Below are positions 53,418 to 61,269 of a stretch of DNA of 64,000 nt, piece after piece. The stretch comes from Streptomyces cyaneus (GTDB lineage: Bacteria > Actinomycetota > Actinomycetes > Streptomycetales > Streptomycetaceae), in NCBI RefSeq assembly GCF_004028635.1, contig NZ_ML138678.1, positions 1,178,001 through 1,242,000 of the forward strand, given 5' to 3'. Each line of letters opens with the position of its first letter. Position 1 is the stretch's first letter. The notes beneath the pieces are model-generated. The model worked only from the letters and a program-made list of their open reading frames with translations, ran no database searches and had not been told where the DNA came from. The translations under genes and the position numbers were made by a program.

Positions 53418-54247
53418 GCACCGGACTTGAACGCTTCTCCATCAACCAGATGACGGTGAAGCAGCTGAGCATGCCCGAACTGGTCGAGATCTGCGGCGAT
53501 TTGGGCGTGGTGAACGTCGGCCTGTGGCGCGAACCCGTCCAGACGTACGGCCTGGAGGCGACGGCCAAGCTGGTGCGCGACGCGGGCCTTACGGTCACCA
53601 CCCTGTGCCGCGGCGGCTTCTTCACGGCGATCGACCCGCAGGAGCGGGCGAAGGCGCTGGACGACAACCGCCGGGCCGTCGACGAGGCGGCGACGCTGGG
53701 CACGGACGTGCTGGTCCTGGTCTCGGGCGGCCTGCCGGCCGGCTCCAAGGACCTGCACGGGGCGCGGGAGCGGATCGCCGACGCGCTCGGCGAGCTGGGC
53801 CCGTACGCCGAGGAGCGCGGCGTGAAGCTGGCCATCGAGCCGCTGCACCCGATGTACGCCTCCGACCGCTGCGTGGTCTCGACCCTGGCCCAGGCCCTGG
53901 ACCTCGCGGAACGCTTCCCGGCCCACCAGGTCGGCGTCACGGTGGACACGTACCACATCTGGTGGGACGACACGGCTCCGGAGCAGATCGCACGGGCGGG
54001 GGCGGGCGGCCGTATCCACACCTTCCAACTCGCCGACTGGACGACGCCCTTGCCGGAAGGCGTCCTGACCGGCCGCGGTCAGATCGGGGACGGGGCGATC
54101 GACATGCGGGAGTGGAAGGGGTACGTCGAGGCCGCCGGTTACCGCGGGGCCATCGAAGTCGAGCTGTTCAACGACGTGCTGTGGGCGCGGGACGGACGGG
54201 AAGTGCTGGCCGAGACCGCGCGGCGTTTCGTGGAGCACGCCGCGTAG
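53414..54247 (+). CDS. Sugar phosphate isomerase/epimerase (AP-endonuclease-2 TIM barrel)
   Basis: The 277-residue protein has barrel metal ligands in LAIEPLHPMYASDRCVVSTL, VTVDTYHIWWDD, IHTFQLADW and IEVELFNDVLW, as in xylose-isomerase-like and IolE/IolI enzymes. It may isomerise a keto-inositol or keto-sugar. It starts at the GTG overlapping the DUF993 stop and ends the operon with a strong terminator 8 bp later. Confidence 0.88.
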   Translation: MSTGLERFSINQMTVKQLSMPELVEICGDLGVVNVGLWREPVQTYGLEATAKLVRDAGLTVTTLCRGGFFTAIDPQERAKALDDNRRAVDEAATLGTDVLVLVSGGLPAGSKDLHGARERIADALGELGPYAEERGVKLAIEPLHPMYASDRCVVSTLAQALDLAERFPAHQVGVTVDTYHIWWDDTAPEQIARAGAGGRIHTFQLADWTTPLPEGVLTGRGQIGDGAIDMREWKGYVEAAGYRGAIEVELFNDVLWARDGREVLAETARRFVEHAA

Positions 54248-54254
54248 TGAGGCG

Positions 54255-54289
54255 GGGTGGTCCGCCCGCGCCGGGAGGGCGGACCACCC
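54255..54289. terminator. Bidirectional terminator hairpin
   Basis: GGGTGGTCCGCCC pairs perfectly with GGGCGGACCACCC (13 bp, 9-base loop). It fills nearly all of the 48 bp between the convergent isomerase and DinB-type genes and can serve both. Confidence 0.8.
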
Positions 54290-54295
54290 TGTGCT

Positions 54296-54898
54296 TCAGC
54301 GGCCGATGCGCTCCCGCTGGGCCGCGAGAGCCGCCTCCTCCACCCGCTCCCGGTGCTTGTCCCACCACTCCACGTCACCTGGCGCCATGTTGGAGTCCCC
54401 CGTGCGCAACCCCGTTGCCCCGTCGACGAGTTCGCGCACTATGTCCGCGTGGCCGGCGTGACGGTGGGTCTCGCCGATCATGTGGACGAGAACCCGGTGG
54501 AGCGTGATGTCGATCGGCGTCTCCCCGGGGATTCGGCCGACCGCGTCGAGAGGCAGGGTCTCGATCGTCACGTCGGCGTGGGCGCAGACCCGGCGGTAGT
54601 CGTCGACGATCTGTTCGCGCGTCTCGTCGGCGGTCGCCCACAGGTCGGCATTCGGCTCGGGGGCGTCGCCGGTGATCCATAGTGGGGGTGCCGGGCAGGG
54701 GCGGCCGAAGGTGTCGCCGAAGTAGAACGCCTCCGCGCCGGTCACGTGCTTGACCAGGCCCAGCAGATTGGTGCCGGTGGGGGTCATGGGGCGGCGGACG
54801 TCGTACTCCGACAGGCCTTCGAGCTTCCAGAGGAGGACGTCGCGCGCGTCCTGGAGGCAGCGGCGGAGGTCCGCCGTGAGGTCCGATCCGGTCGTCAT
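54296..54898 (-). CDS. DinB-family protein (DUF664)
   Basis: The 200-residue four-helix protein contains ARDVLLWKLEGLSEYDVRRP, TPTGTNLLGLVKHVTGAEAF and HMIGETHRHAGHADIVRELV. Histidines in the last two segments can form the DinB metal site. Members are thiol-dependent enzymes or detoxification proteins in actinobacteria. The ATG at 54898 has only a weak ribosome site; the much longer open frame upstream crosses another gene and is not used. Confidence 0.88.
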   Translation of the reverse strand: MTTGSDLTADLRRCLQDARDVLLWKLEGLSEYDVRRPMTPTGTNLLGLVKHVTGAEAFYFGDTFGRPCPAPPLWITGDAPEPNADLWATADETREQIVDDYRRVCAHADVTIETLPLDAVGRIPGETPIDITLHRVLVHMIGETHRHAGHADIVRELVDGATGLRTGDSNMAPGDVEWWDKHRERVEEAALAAQRERIGR

Positions 54899-54991
54899 CG
54901 GGCCAGTCTGGCCATGGAGATGATCCTCCGTCACCGTCTTTTCGGGGCCGGTGACTTCCCCGCCGGCGACGGCGGCTGGTACATCATCCGG

Positions 54992-55777
54992 ATGAGCAAC
55001 GGGGGAAGACCAGAGGGTGCCGGACCCGTAACCCGGCGTGCCGCCAGCTGCTGTCTGGTGCTGCTGATGATTCCGGCTGCCCTTGTCGCGTACTTCTGGT
55101 ACACGGTCTGGCACGCCGACCAGGTGAACAGCGAGCGGCAGCAGGACACCCTGAACTCCATTCTCCGGCGCGCCCATGAGCAGGCGGACGACACCAGCCA
55201 TGCGCTCACCGCGAGCGGTTCCGGCGCCGATGCCGACACGCTGACCGGGGTGATCTGGCGGCACAGCGAAACGCCGCTCATCAGCTACGACCCGGCACAT
55301 CACCGGTTCACCGCCACCGCGCGCAGGGCCGACTTCTACGACAGCGAGGGGGTGATTCTGGGAAGCGGCTCCGTTCAGATCGCACGCTGCCTGCGCTTCA
55401 CCTTCACCCGGGACTCCGGTTCGGACTGGACGTCCACCGTGGCCGTGCGGGACTACGAGGAGTGCCTGCCGGGCACGCGGATCGGCACCTGGGCCGGCAC
55501 CGCGCGGAGCCGCATCGCGCAGATGAGCACCATGGAGCTGACACCCACCGGAGTGCAGCGCGCCCTCGACCCCACCGGCAAGCTCGGCCACTTCGACGTC
55601 AGGACCGTCCAGCGCAGGGGGCGTACCGCCACCGTCACCGTCCTGATCGAAGACGTATACGGGGCAAAGGCGGACGCCCCGGCCAAGCAGTGCTATCGGT
55701 TCGTCCGGGACCTCGGCGGCGAATACGGCGACGACGTGACCAGCGTTCCGCTGAGCGCCTGCCCGAGGGCCGCTTGA
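54992..55777 (+). CDS. Membrane-anchored hypothetical protein
   Basis: I do not recognise the family. The 261-residue protein has one N-terminal membrane helix (residues 18-41: ASCCLVLLMIPAALVAYFWY) and then a mostly extracytoplasmic domain with about four cysteines. The ATG at 54992 is chosen as the start closest to the helix; an in-frame ATG at 54914 is possible and neither has a good ribosome site. Single gene between a DinB-type gene (divergent) and a reductase gene. Confidence 0.72.
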   Translation: MSNGGRPEGAGPVTRRAASCCLVLLMIPAALVAYFWYTVWHADQVNSERQQDTLNSILRRAHEQADDTSHALTASGSGADADTLTGVIWRHSETPLISYDPAHHRFTATARRADFYDSEGVILGSGSVQIARCLRFTFTRDSGSDWTSTVAVRDYEECLPGTRIGTWAGTARSRIAQMSTMELTPTGVQRALDPTGKLGHFDVRTVQRRGRTATVTVLIEDVYGAKADAPAKQCYRFVRDLGGEYGDDVTSVPLSACPRAA

Positions 55778-55943
55778 GAGCCGCTTGAGGGCCGCACCCC
55801 CTGCCGAATCCCTCGTTCCGCGTCTATCACTGGCCCCACCGATGATTTCCGGGCCCCGCTCCGGTCTCCATTGCCGTAATCACCCGAGCAGCACCCCGCA
55901 GCACCCGAGCAGCACCCGAACGCAAGAACCAGGAGTGTCTTCC

Positions 55944-56540
55944 ATGCGCATCGTGATCACCGAGTTCATCAGCCTCGACGGCGTCGTGCAGGCCCCCGGC
56001 GGACCCGAGGAGGACACCGACGGCGGGTTCGCACACGGTGGCTGGTCGCACCCGTACTTCGACCCGGAGGTGCTCGGCGCCACGTTCACCGAGGGGCTGG
56101 AGAAGGCCGAGGCGCTGCTGTACGGGCGTCGCACGTATCTGACGATGGCCGCAGCCTGGCCCGAGCGGGCCGGTGACCCCTTCGCCGACCGGCTGAACTC
56201 CCTGAAGAAGTATGTCGTGACCGACACCCTCGGCGACGACGAGCTGACCTGGGACAACACCACCCGCATCCCGGGCGGCGAGGCCGTCGCCCGGATCCGC
56301 GAACTGCGTGAGCGCGAGGGCGGCGACCTGGCGATGATGGGCAGCCCCACCCTCGTGCGGACCCTCATCCAGGAAGGTCTGGTCGACGAGCTCCAGCTCG
56401 TCGTGATGCCGGTGCTGCTGGGCGGCGGCAAGTCGATCTTCCCCGAGGACGGCGGGAAGCGGCCGTTCGAGCTCGTGTCCACGGTCACCGGGAAGACGGG
56501 CGTACAGGTGTGCGTCTACCGGCCGGCCGCCGAGGACTAG
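55944..56540 (+). CDS. Dihydrofolate-reductase-like (RibD C-terminal) protein
   Basis: The 198-residue protein begins MRIVITEFISLDGVVQAPGG, continues with LLYGRRTYLTMAAAWPERAG, and ends MGSPTLVRTLIQEGLVDELQ, VVMPVLLGGGKSIF. This is the RibD/DHFR-like reductase pattern found in many stand-alone actinobacterial proteins. It probably binds NADPH; the substrate is unknown. AGGAG lies 8 bp upstream of the ATG. Confidence 0.9.
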   Translation: MRIVITEFISLDGVVQAPGGPEEDTDGGFAHGGWSHPYFDPEVLGATFTEGLEKAEALLYGRRTYLTMAAAWPERAGDPFADRLNSLKKYVVTDTLGDDELTWDNTTRIPGGEAVARIRELREREGGDLAMMGSPTLVRTLIQEGLVDELQLVVMPVLLGGGKSIFPEDGGKRPFELVSTVTGKTGVQVCVYRPAAED

Positions 56541-56582
56541 CAGCGAAGGCGCGGGCGTCCTACGCTCGACCCACGGTATCTC

Positions 56583-56593
56583 TGACTGAGTCA
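56583..56593. promoter_or_regulatory. Palindrome upstream of the MarR-GNAT gene
   Basis: TGACTGAGTCA is an 11-bp perfect palindrome beginning 32 bp upstream of the MarR-GNAT start, a likely autoregulatory MarR site. Confidence 0.4.
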
Positions 56594-56614
56594 ACCATCC
56601 GGGGGTCGACGATC

Positions 56615-57547
56615 ATGACCGTCCATGACATCCGCGCCTTCAACCGCTTCTACACGAACGTCATCGGCGCCCTCGACTACAGCCGCCACCTCTACGCCCC
56701 GTACACCCTCACCGAGTCCCGCGTCCTGTACGAGCTCGCGCACTCCCCGCGGACCGACGCGGCCGATCTGCGGGCCGAACTCTCCCTGGACGCCGGGTAC
56801 TTGAGCCGGATCCTGAACAAGTTCGAGCAGGACGGGCTCATCGAGCGCACGCCCTCCCGGGAGGACCCCCGGCGCCGCCGCGTCACGCTCACCGCGCGCG
56901 GCCGGGAGACCGGCAAGCTGTTGGAGGAGCGGGCGACCGAGTCGGTCGGCTCGCTGCTGTCGACGGTGCCGGCCGACGAACGCCCGCGCCTCGCCGAGGC
57001 GATGACGACCGTCCGTACGATCCTGTCCCACGGCCGCCCGCCCCAGCGCGAGGACGTCCTGCTGCGTGAGCCCGGCCCCGGCGACCTCGGCTGGATCGTG
57101 CAGCGCAACGCCGCGCTGTACGCCGCCGAGTACGGCTTCAACGCCGACTACGAGGGGCTGGTCGCGAGGATCGTCGCGGACTTCGCGCAGGACCACGATC
57201 CGCATCTGGAGCGGGTGTGGATCGCCGAGCTGGACGGGCGGCCGGTGGGCTGCGTGATGGTCGTACGGGACGAGGCCCCCGCCACGGCTCGGCTGCGGCT
57301 ACTGCTGGTCGAGCCCGACGCCCGCGGGCTCGGCATCGGCGACCGGCTCGTCGCGGCCGTCGTCGACTTCGCCCGCGGCGTCGGCTACCGCGACCTGGTC
57401 CTGTGGACCAACGACGTCCTGGCCGCCGCCCGCCGCATCTACCAGCGGCACGGCTTCACCCTCGTCGCCGAAAAACCGCACCGCTCCTTCGGCAAGGACC
57501 TGAACGGCCAGGACTGGCGCCTGGATCTGCAGGGCACGCCGGAGTGA
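56615..57547 (+). CDS. Fused MarR-family regulator and GNAT acetyltransferase
   Basis: The 310-residue protein has a MarR winged helix domain (1 to about 145): YTLTESRVLYELAHSPRTDA, GYLSRILNKFEQDGLIERTP, REDPRRRRVTLTARG. A GNAT domain (about 150-310) follows: PDARGLGIGDRLVAAVVDFA, ARRIYQRHGFTLVAEKPH. This fusion is widespread in actinobacteria and may link acetyltransfer to gene control. The ATG at 56615 has GGGGG 10 bp upstream; a palindrome nearby suggests autoregulation. The genes on either side give no substrate clue. Confidence 0.92.
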   Translation: MTVHDIRAFNRFYTNVIGALDYSRHLYAPYTLTESRVLYELAHSPRTDAADLRAELSLDAGYLSRILNKFEQDGLIERTPSREDPRRRRVTLTARGRETGKLLEERATESVGSLLSTVPADERPRLAEAMTTVRTILSHGRPPQREDVLLREPGPGDLGWIVQRNAALYAAEYGFNADYEGLVARIVADFAQDHDPHLERVWIAELDGRPVGCVMVVRDEAPATARLRLLLVEPDARGLGIGDRLVAAVVDFARGVGYRDLVLWTNDVLAAARRIYQRHGFTLVAEKPHRSFGKDLNGQDWRLDLQGTPE

Positions 57548-57558
57548 GACCTGCCCGG

Positions 57559-59709
57559 TCACACGGGTTTCCAGGCGGCGTCGCGCACTTGGTAGACCTG
57601 GACCCGCTGGGTGACGGCGTCGCCGTAGCCGTCGAAGCCGACCCGTCCCATCGCTCCGTCGAACTCGACCTTCTGCACAGCTTTCCGCAGGTCCTCGCGG
57701 GCCGTCGACGGCAACTTCTCGCCGGTGACGGGCACGCCCTCCTTGAAGGCGCGGATCAGCGCCCAGGTGGCGTCGTAGGCGTACCCCCCGTACGGGCCGT
57801 AGGGGGCCGCATAGCCGGCCTTCTTGTAGTCGGTGACGAACTGCTCGGCGGACTTGAGCGACTCCGCGACAGCCCCGCCGAGGGTGCAGATGTCTCCTGC
57901 TGCGCCGCTGCCCGCCTGGGAGGCGTACGTGTCGTCCAAGAGACCGTCACCGCCCGCGACCCGGATGTCGGGATCAGCGGCGTGCACCTGCTTGCTCAGC
58001 GGAGCTGCGGCAGGATACTCGCCGCCGAAGTACACGACGTCGGCACCGAGAGAACGAGCCCGCTCCACCTCGTCGGTGAAGTCACGCTGTTCGTGGTCCA
58101 CCTGAGCCTGACCCACGACGGTTCCGCCCTTCTCCCGGAAGGCCGCCTTGAACATCTCCGCCATCGACCGGCCGTAGTTGAGCTTGTTGTCGATGACGAA
58201 AGCCCTGCGCCGTCCGTCCTTTCCGTACAGGTATGCGGCCGCAGCGGGTGCCTGCGCCGTGTCGTTGGCCACCGTGCGGAAGTAGGTGTCGTACGGCCTG
58301 GACCGTGTGCCGCCCAGCCAGTCGGTGCCCAGAGTGAGCTGGGGAGCGGAGTTCGCAGGAGAGATCTGGGGCAGGTGAGCCTCGAAGAAGACCTTCTGCA
58401 TGCTCCCCGCGACGCCCGCGTTGAGCGGCCCCACGACTCCGACCACGTCGGGGTCGGCGACAAGTTGCGTGGCGTTCATCTGCCCCGTGGCGGGCTGGGC
58501 CTTGTCGTCCAGGGCCTGGACCTTGAACGTGACACCGGGGACGAAGGCGTCCTCGTTCGCCTTTTCCACGGCCAGCTCCGCCGAGTTCTTGATGCCCTTG
58601 CCCAACTCCGCGAGGTCACCGCTCAAGGGGACGCTCACGCCGATGCCGACGACGAGGTTGTCCTTCCTGTTCTTCGCGCTCGCGGAGCCCCCGGATCCGC
58701 CGCCGTCCGACGATCCGCCCTTCCCTCCCTCGTCGAAGAAGGCGTCCAACGTCACGGGCAGTGTTCCCAGCGCGGCGGCCAACACGGCGGACAGCACCAC
58801 GACCGTGCGGCGACCGAGCCGCCCCCGACGTCTTCTCGCCGACGCGGAGTCGGCCGTGTCCGCTGCCTTCTCGGCCGCGGCGTCGCCGGCCGGCTCGTCC
58901 TCGGCCGACGGGTCCGACGTGTCTTCGGGCGGCTCGTCCTCGGCCGATGAGTCCGACATGTCTTCGGGTGGTCGGTAGCGATTGCGGGCCAGGGCGATCG
59001 CGCCCGCCGTGTTGCCGTTGCGTTGCTGGGGAGTCGGCCGGCCCTTGGCCACCAGGGAGCCGTACAGATGCTGGTACAGCGTCATCATGGTGAGCAGGGG
59101 CGGCGCCTGCGGGATCCCGTCTTCGAGGGCGCCGATCAGCTCACCGGTGAACGCGGTGTACGTCTCCCCCGGCGGGGCCAGCGCCGTCCTGGTCTCCGAC
59201 GTCGCGGTCAGCACGAACGTACCGCTGATGTCGGACATCCCGCCGAGCCCCGAGGACGACATCGCGCCGTGCAGGGCGAGGCCGCTCCAGCAGCAGTCCA
59301 GGATCACCACTTTGCGGCGCGCCCGGGTCTGCGGGCTCAGCAGGAGCTCGCGGATGTCCTGGTAGCGCAGGGCGCTGTAGAGGCGTCGGGGGTTGGTGCG
59401 GGGGAGGGCCAGATAGAGCTCGTTGGACAGCTCGTGCACGAAGCCGTGTCCCGCGTAGTAGACGAGGAGGGTGTCCTCGGCCTCGTCGGCGAGTCGGGCG
59501 ACCTCCTCCAGTGCCTGGTCGCGGTCGGGTTCCGCGAGCACACGTACATGGTCGGCGGCCAGGCCCCACACGCTCGAGTCACTCAGGAGTTCCGCGAGCC
59601 GGGTGAGGTTGCGGGATACGGCGGGCAGCGGTTCGAGGCCGGGATCGGCGAAGGAATGCGCGCCGATCAGCAGTGCCCTGCTGCGTGCGGGTTCGGACAG
59701 TTCACTCAT
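57559..59709 (-). CDS. EACC1-associated caspase fused through the membrane to a LivK-type binding domain
   Basis: The 716-residue protein begins with a cytoplasmic C14 caspase domain having YYAGHG (His88) and LDCCWSG (Cys140), both catalytic residues intact. A linker with a repeated acidic unit (PEDMSDSSAEDEP and PEDTSDPSAEDEP) is followed by a basic stop-transfer and one helix (302-320). Residues 351-716 form an extracytoplasmic branched-chain amino-acid-type binding domain (GIGVSVPLSGDLAELGKGIK). The design reads as a receptor protease: ligand outside, caspase activation inside. It lies 8 bp after EACC1. The outcome, suicide or proteolytic signalling, is inference. Confidence 0.9.
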   Translation of the reverse strand: MSELSEPARSRALLIGAHSFADPGLEPLPAVSRNLTRLAELLSDSSVWGLAADHVRVLAEPDRDQALEEVARLADEAEDTLLVYYAGHGFVHELSNELYLALPRTNPRRLYSALRYQDIRELLLSPQTRARRKVVILDCCWSGLALHGAMSSSGLGGMSDISGTFVLTATSETRTALAPPGETYTAFTGELIGALEDGIPQAPPLLTMMTLYQHLYGSLVAKGRPTPQQRNGNTAGAIALARNRYRPPEDMSDSSAEDEPPEDTSDPSAEDEPAGDAAAEKAADTADSASARRRRGRLGRRTVVVLSAVLAAALGTLPVTLDAFFDEGGKGGSSDGGGSGGSASAKNRKDNLVVGIGVSVPLSGDLAELGKGIKNSAELAVEKANEDAFVPGVTFKVQALDDKAQPATGQMNATQLVADPDVVGVVGPLNAGVAGSMQKVFFEAHLPQISPANSAPQLTLGTDWLGGTRSRPYDTYFRTVANDTAQAPAAAAYLYGKDGRRRAFVIDNKLNYGRSMAEMFKAAFREKGGTVVGQAQVDHEQRDFTDEVERARSLGADVVYFGGEYPAAAPLSKQVHAADPDIRVAGGDGLLDDTYASQAGSGAAGDICTLGGAVAESLKSAEQFVTDYKKAGYAAPYGPYGGYAYDATWALIRAFKEGVPVTGEKLPSTAREDLRKAVQKVEFDGAMGRVGFDGYGDAVTQRVQVYQVRDAAWKPV

Positions 59710-59717
59710 GGCCGAGG

Positions 59718-60104
59718 TCAATCGGGCGTGGTGGTCGCTGCCGGGGTGCCGTTGCTCGGTTCGGCGGCCGGCGGCGCGGTCAGCTGCCGCACCAGCCGTT
59801 CGATCTGCTCGGCGTCGGTGCCGCTCACGGTGACGGTGACGCCGTCGCGTTCCACCCGGACGCTCGGCCTGTTCCCCCGCGACTGGCGCCAGCTCGCCAC
59901 GGCCACGAGCAGTCCGCCCAGGCTCACCGCATTGCTGAGCACGACGTCGATCAGATCGAGCCCGGGGCCCATGGCGCCGGGCGCCGCGTTCCTGCCGCGC
60001 AAGGTGAGAGTCGCGCCCGCCGTGTCGGGGTCCCGCAGCAGCCAGCGCTGCAGTGCGCGAAGCTGTCCCCCGTCGTCGTCGAGCACGGTGATACCGAGCC
60101 GCAT
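59718..60104 (-). CDS. Effector-associated constant component EACC1
   Basis: The 128-residue protein fits EACC1. An N-terminal MRLGITVLDDDGGQLRALQR region is followed by a hydrophobic stretch LIDVVLSNAVSLGGLLVAVASW and a strand-rich VRVERDGVTVTVSGTDAEQI. It is the constant partner of variable effectors, here the caspase, in the conflict systems of Kaur and colleagues. It probably tethers or restrains the effector. The ATG at 60104 has GAGGGGG upstream; a slightly longer frame exists. Upstream is a 21-bp-spaced direct repeat. Confidence 0.84.
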   Translation of the reverse strand: MRLGITVLDDDGGQLRALQRWLLRDPDTAGATLTLRGRNAAPGAMGPGLDLIDVVLSNAVSLGGLLVAVASWRQSRGNRPSVRVERDGVTVTVSGTDAEQIERLVRQLTAPPAAEPSNGTPAATTTPD

Positions 60105-60135
60105 GCTTCCCCCTCGCACGCTCGCACGCCGCCGA

Positions 60136-60168
60136 TTTCGGCATCATGCAGGTGATTTTCGGCATCAT
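60136..60168. promoter_or_regulatory. Direct repeat upstream of EACC1
   Basis: TTTCGGCATCAT occurs at 60136-60147 and 60157-60168, exactly 21 bp (two helical turns) apart, 32-64 bp upstream of the EACC1 start. It suits a regulator binding one DNA face. Confidence 0.5.
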
Positions 60169-60235
60169 AGCGACGCCACGAGCACCCGGCGCCGACTGTG
60201 GAAAACCTCGTGCGGAACAGTCCGCACGCAGTATC

Positions 60236-60290
60236 CCGGGCCTCCCCGGGCTCTCCACGGGCTCTCCCCGGGCTCTCCCCGGCCTCCCCC
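60236..60290. repeat. C-rich 11-bp tandem repeat upstream of the isomerase gene
   Basis: CGGGCTCTCCC or a near copy occurs five times with 10-11 bp period (starts near 60237, 60247, 60258, 60269 and 60280). It lies 50-105 bp upstream of the isomerase start. Confidence 0.75.
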
Positions 60291-60341
60291 GGACCCCTTG
60301 CCGGATGTGCCTCCCCCCATTTCCCTGGCAAGGTGGGATGC

Positions 60342-61142
60342 ATGAAACTGGCGTTCTCCACCCTCGGCGTCCCCGGTCTCCCCCTCCCCGACGTGCTGCG
60401 GCTCGCGACCGCGCACGGGTATCACGGCGTCGAGTTGCGCACGCACCCGGAGGAACCGGTGCACACCGGCCTGGATGCCGCCCAGCGGGCGGACGTGGTG
60501 GGCGAGTTCAAGGCGGCCGGCATCGAGCTGCTGGGTCTCGCCGGGTACGCGCGCGTGGCCGCACCGGGTGACGACGGGCCCGTGATCGAGGAGATCCGCA
60601 CCCTCCTCGACCTCGCCCACGACCTCGACGCCGGCTTCGTCCGCGTCTTCCCCGGCGCCGACCCCGAGCAGAGCCCGCAGTCGGCGGACGCGATCGCCGC
60701 GCGCCGCCTCGGTACGGCCGCGGAGTACGCCGCCGACCTGGGCGTACGGATCCTGCTGGAGACCCACGACTCGCACCGCACGGGCGCCGACGCGATCCGC
60801 GTCCTCGGCCTGGTCGGCCACCGCCACGTCGGCTCGCTGTGGGACGTGATGCACACCTGGCTGGGCGGCGAGCAGCCCTCGGAGAGCTACGCCGCCCTCT
60901 CCCCGTACCTCGGCTACGTCCAGGTCAAGGACATCGCCTCCGCCGACGACACGACCCCGCTCCCGCTCGGCACAGGGGTGCTGCCGCTCGCCGAGTGCGT
61001 GGAGGCGCTCTCCCGGCACGGCTGGGACGGCTGGCTGTGCTGGGAGTACGAGAAGCGGTGGTACGAGGCCGCCGCGCCGCTCGACGGACTGCTGGACGCG
61101 GGCCGCGAGCACCTTTCCCGGCTGCTGAACGAGTCGGCCTAG
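60342..61142 (+). CDS. Sugar phosphate isomerase/epimerase
   Basis: The 266-residue TIM-barrel protein starts MKLAFSTLGVPGLPLPDVLR. It has metal-site strands ILLETHDSHR, LWDVMHTWLGGE, VQVKDIA and LCWEYEKRWY, as in the IolE/xylose-isomerase-like superfamily. The substrate is unknown; it may serve the inositol or sugar routes elsewhere in the window. AAGGTGG precedes the ATG. Its last codons (AACGAGTCGGCCTAG) are duplicated just after the stop. Confidence 0.9.
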   Translation: MKLAFSTLGVPGLPLPDVLRLATAHGYHGVELRTHPEEPVHTGLDAAQRADVVGEFKAAGIELLGLAGYARVAAPGDDGPVIEEIRTLLDLAHDLDAGFVRVFPGADPEQSPQSADAIAARRLGTAAEYAADLGVRILLETHDSHRTGADAIRVLGLVGHRHVGSLWDVMHTWLGGEQPSESYAALSPYLGYVQVKDIASADDTTPLPLGTGVLPLAECVEALSRHGWDGWLCWEYEKRWYEAAAPLDGLLDAGREHLSRLLNESA

Positions 61143-61180
61143 GCCCGGCCCGTAATCGAGTCGGCCTGGGCCCGGGCCCG
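61130..61180. repeat. 27-bp duplication of the isomerase 3' end
   Basis: CGAGTCGGCCT-A/G-GGCCCGG at 61130 recurs at 61157. The first copy contains the stop codon of the isomerase gene. Confidence 0.7.
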
Positions 61181-61202
61181 GGACCCGTTAATTCGGTGGC
61201 CC

Positions 61203-61239
61203 GGCACGAGGGGCGCCGTATAACGTCCCCCCTCGTGCC
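61203..61239. promoter_or_regulatory. Inverted repeat enclosing a -10 element, MFS gene leader
   Basis: GGCACGAGGGG and CCCCTCGTGCC are perfect 11-bp complements. The 15-bp interval contains TATAAC (61219-61224), a good -10 hexamer for the MFS gene starting at 61270. It is either an operator around the promoter or a terminator for the isomerase. Confidence 0.5.
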
Positions 61240-61269
61240 CGAATCCATACCGCGTTCAGCCATGCCCTC

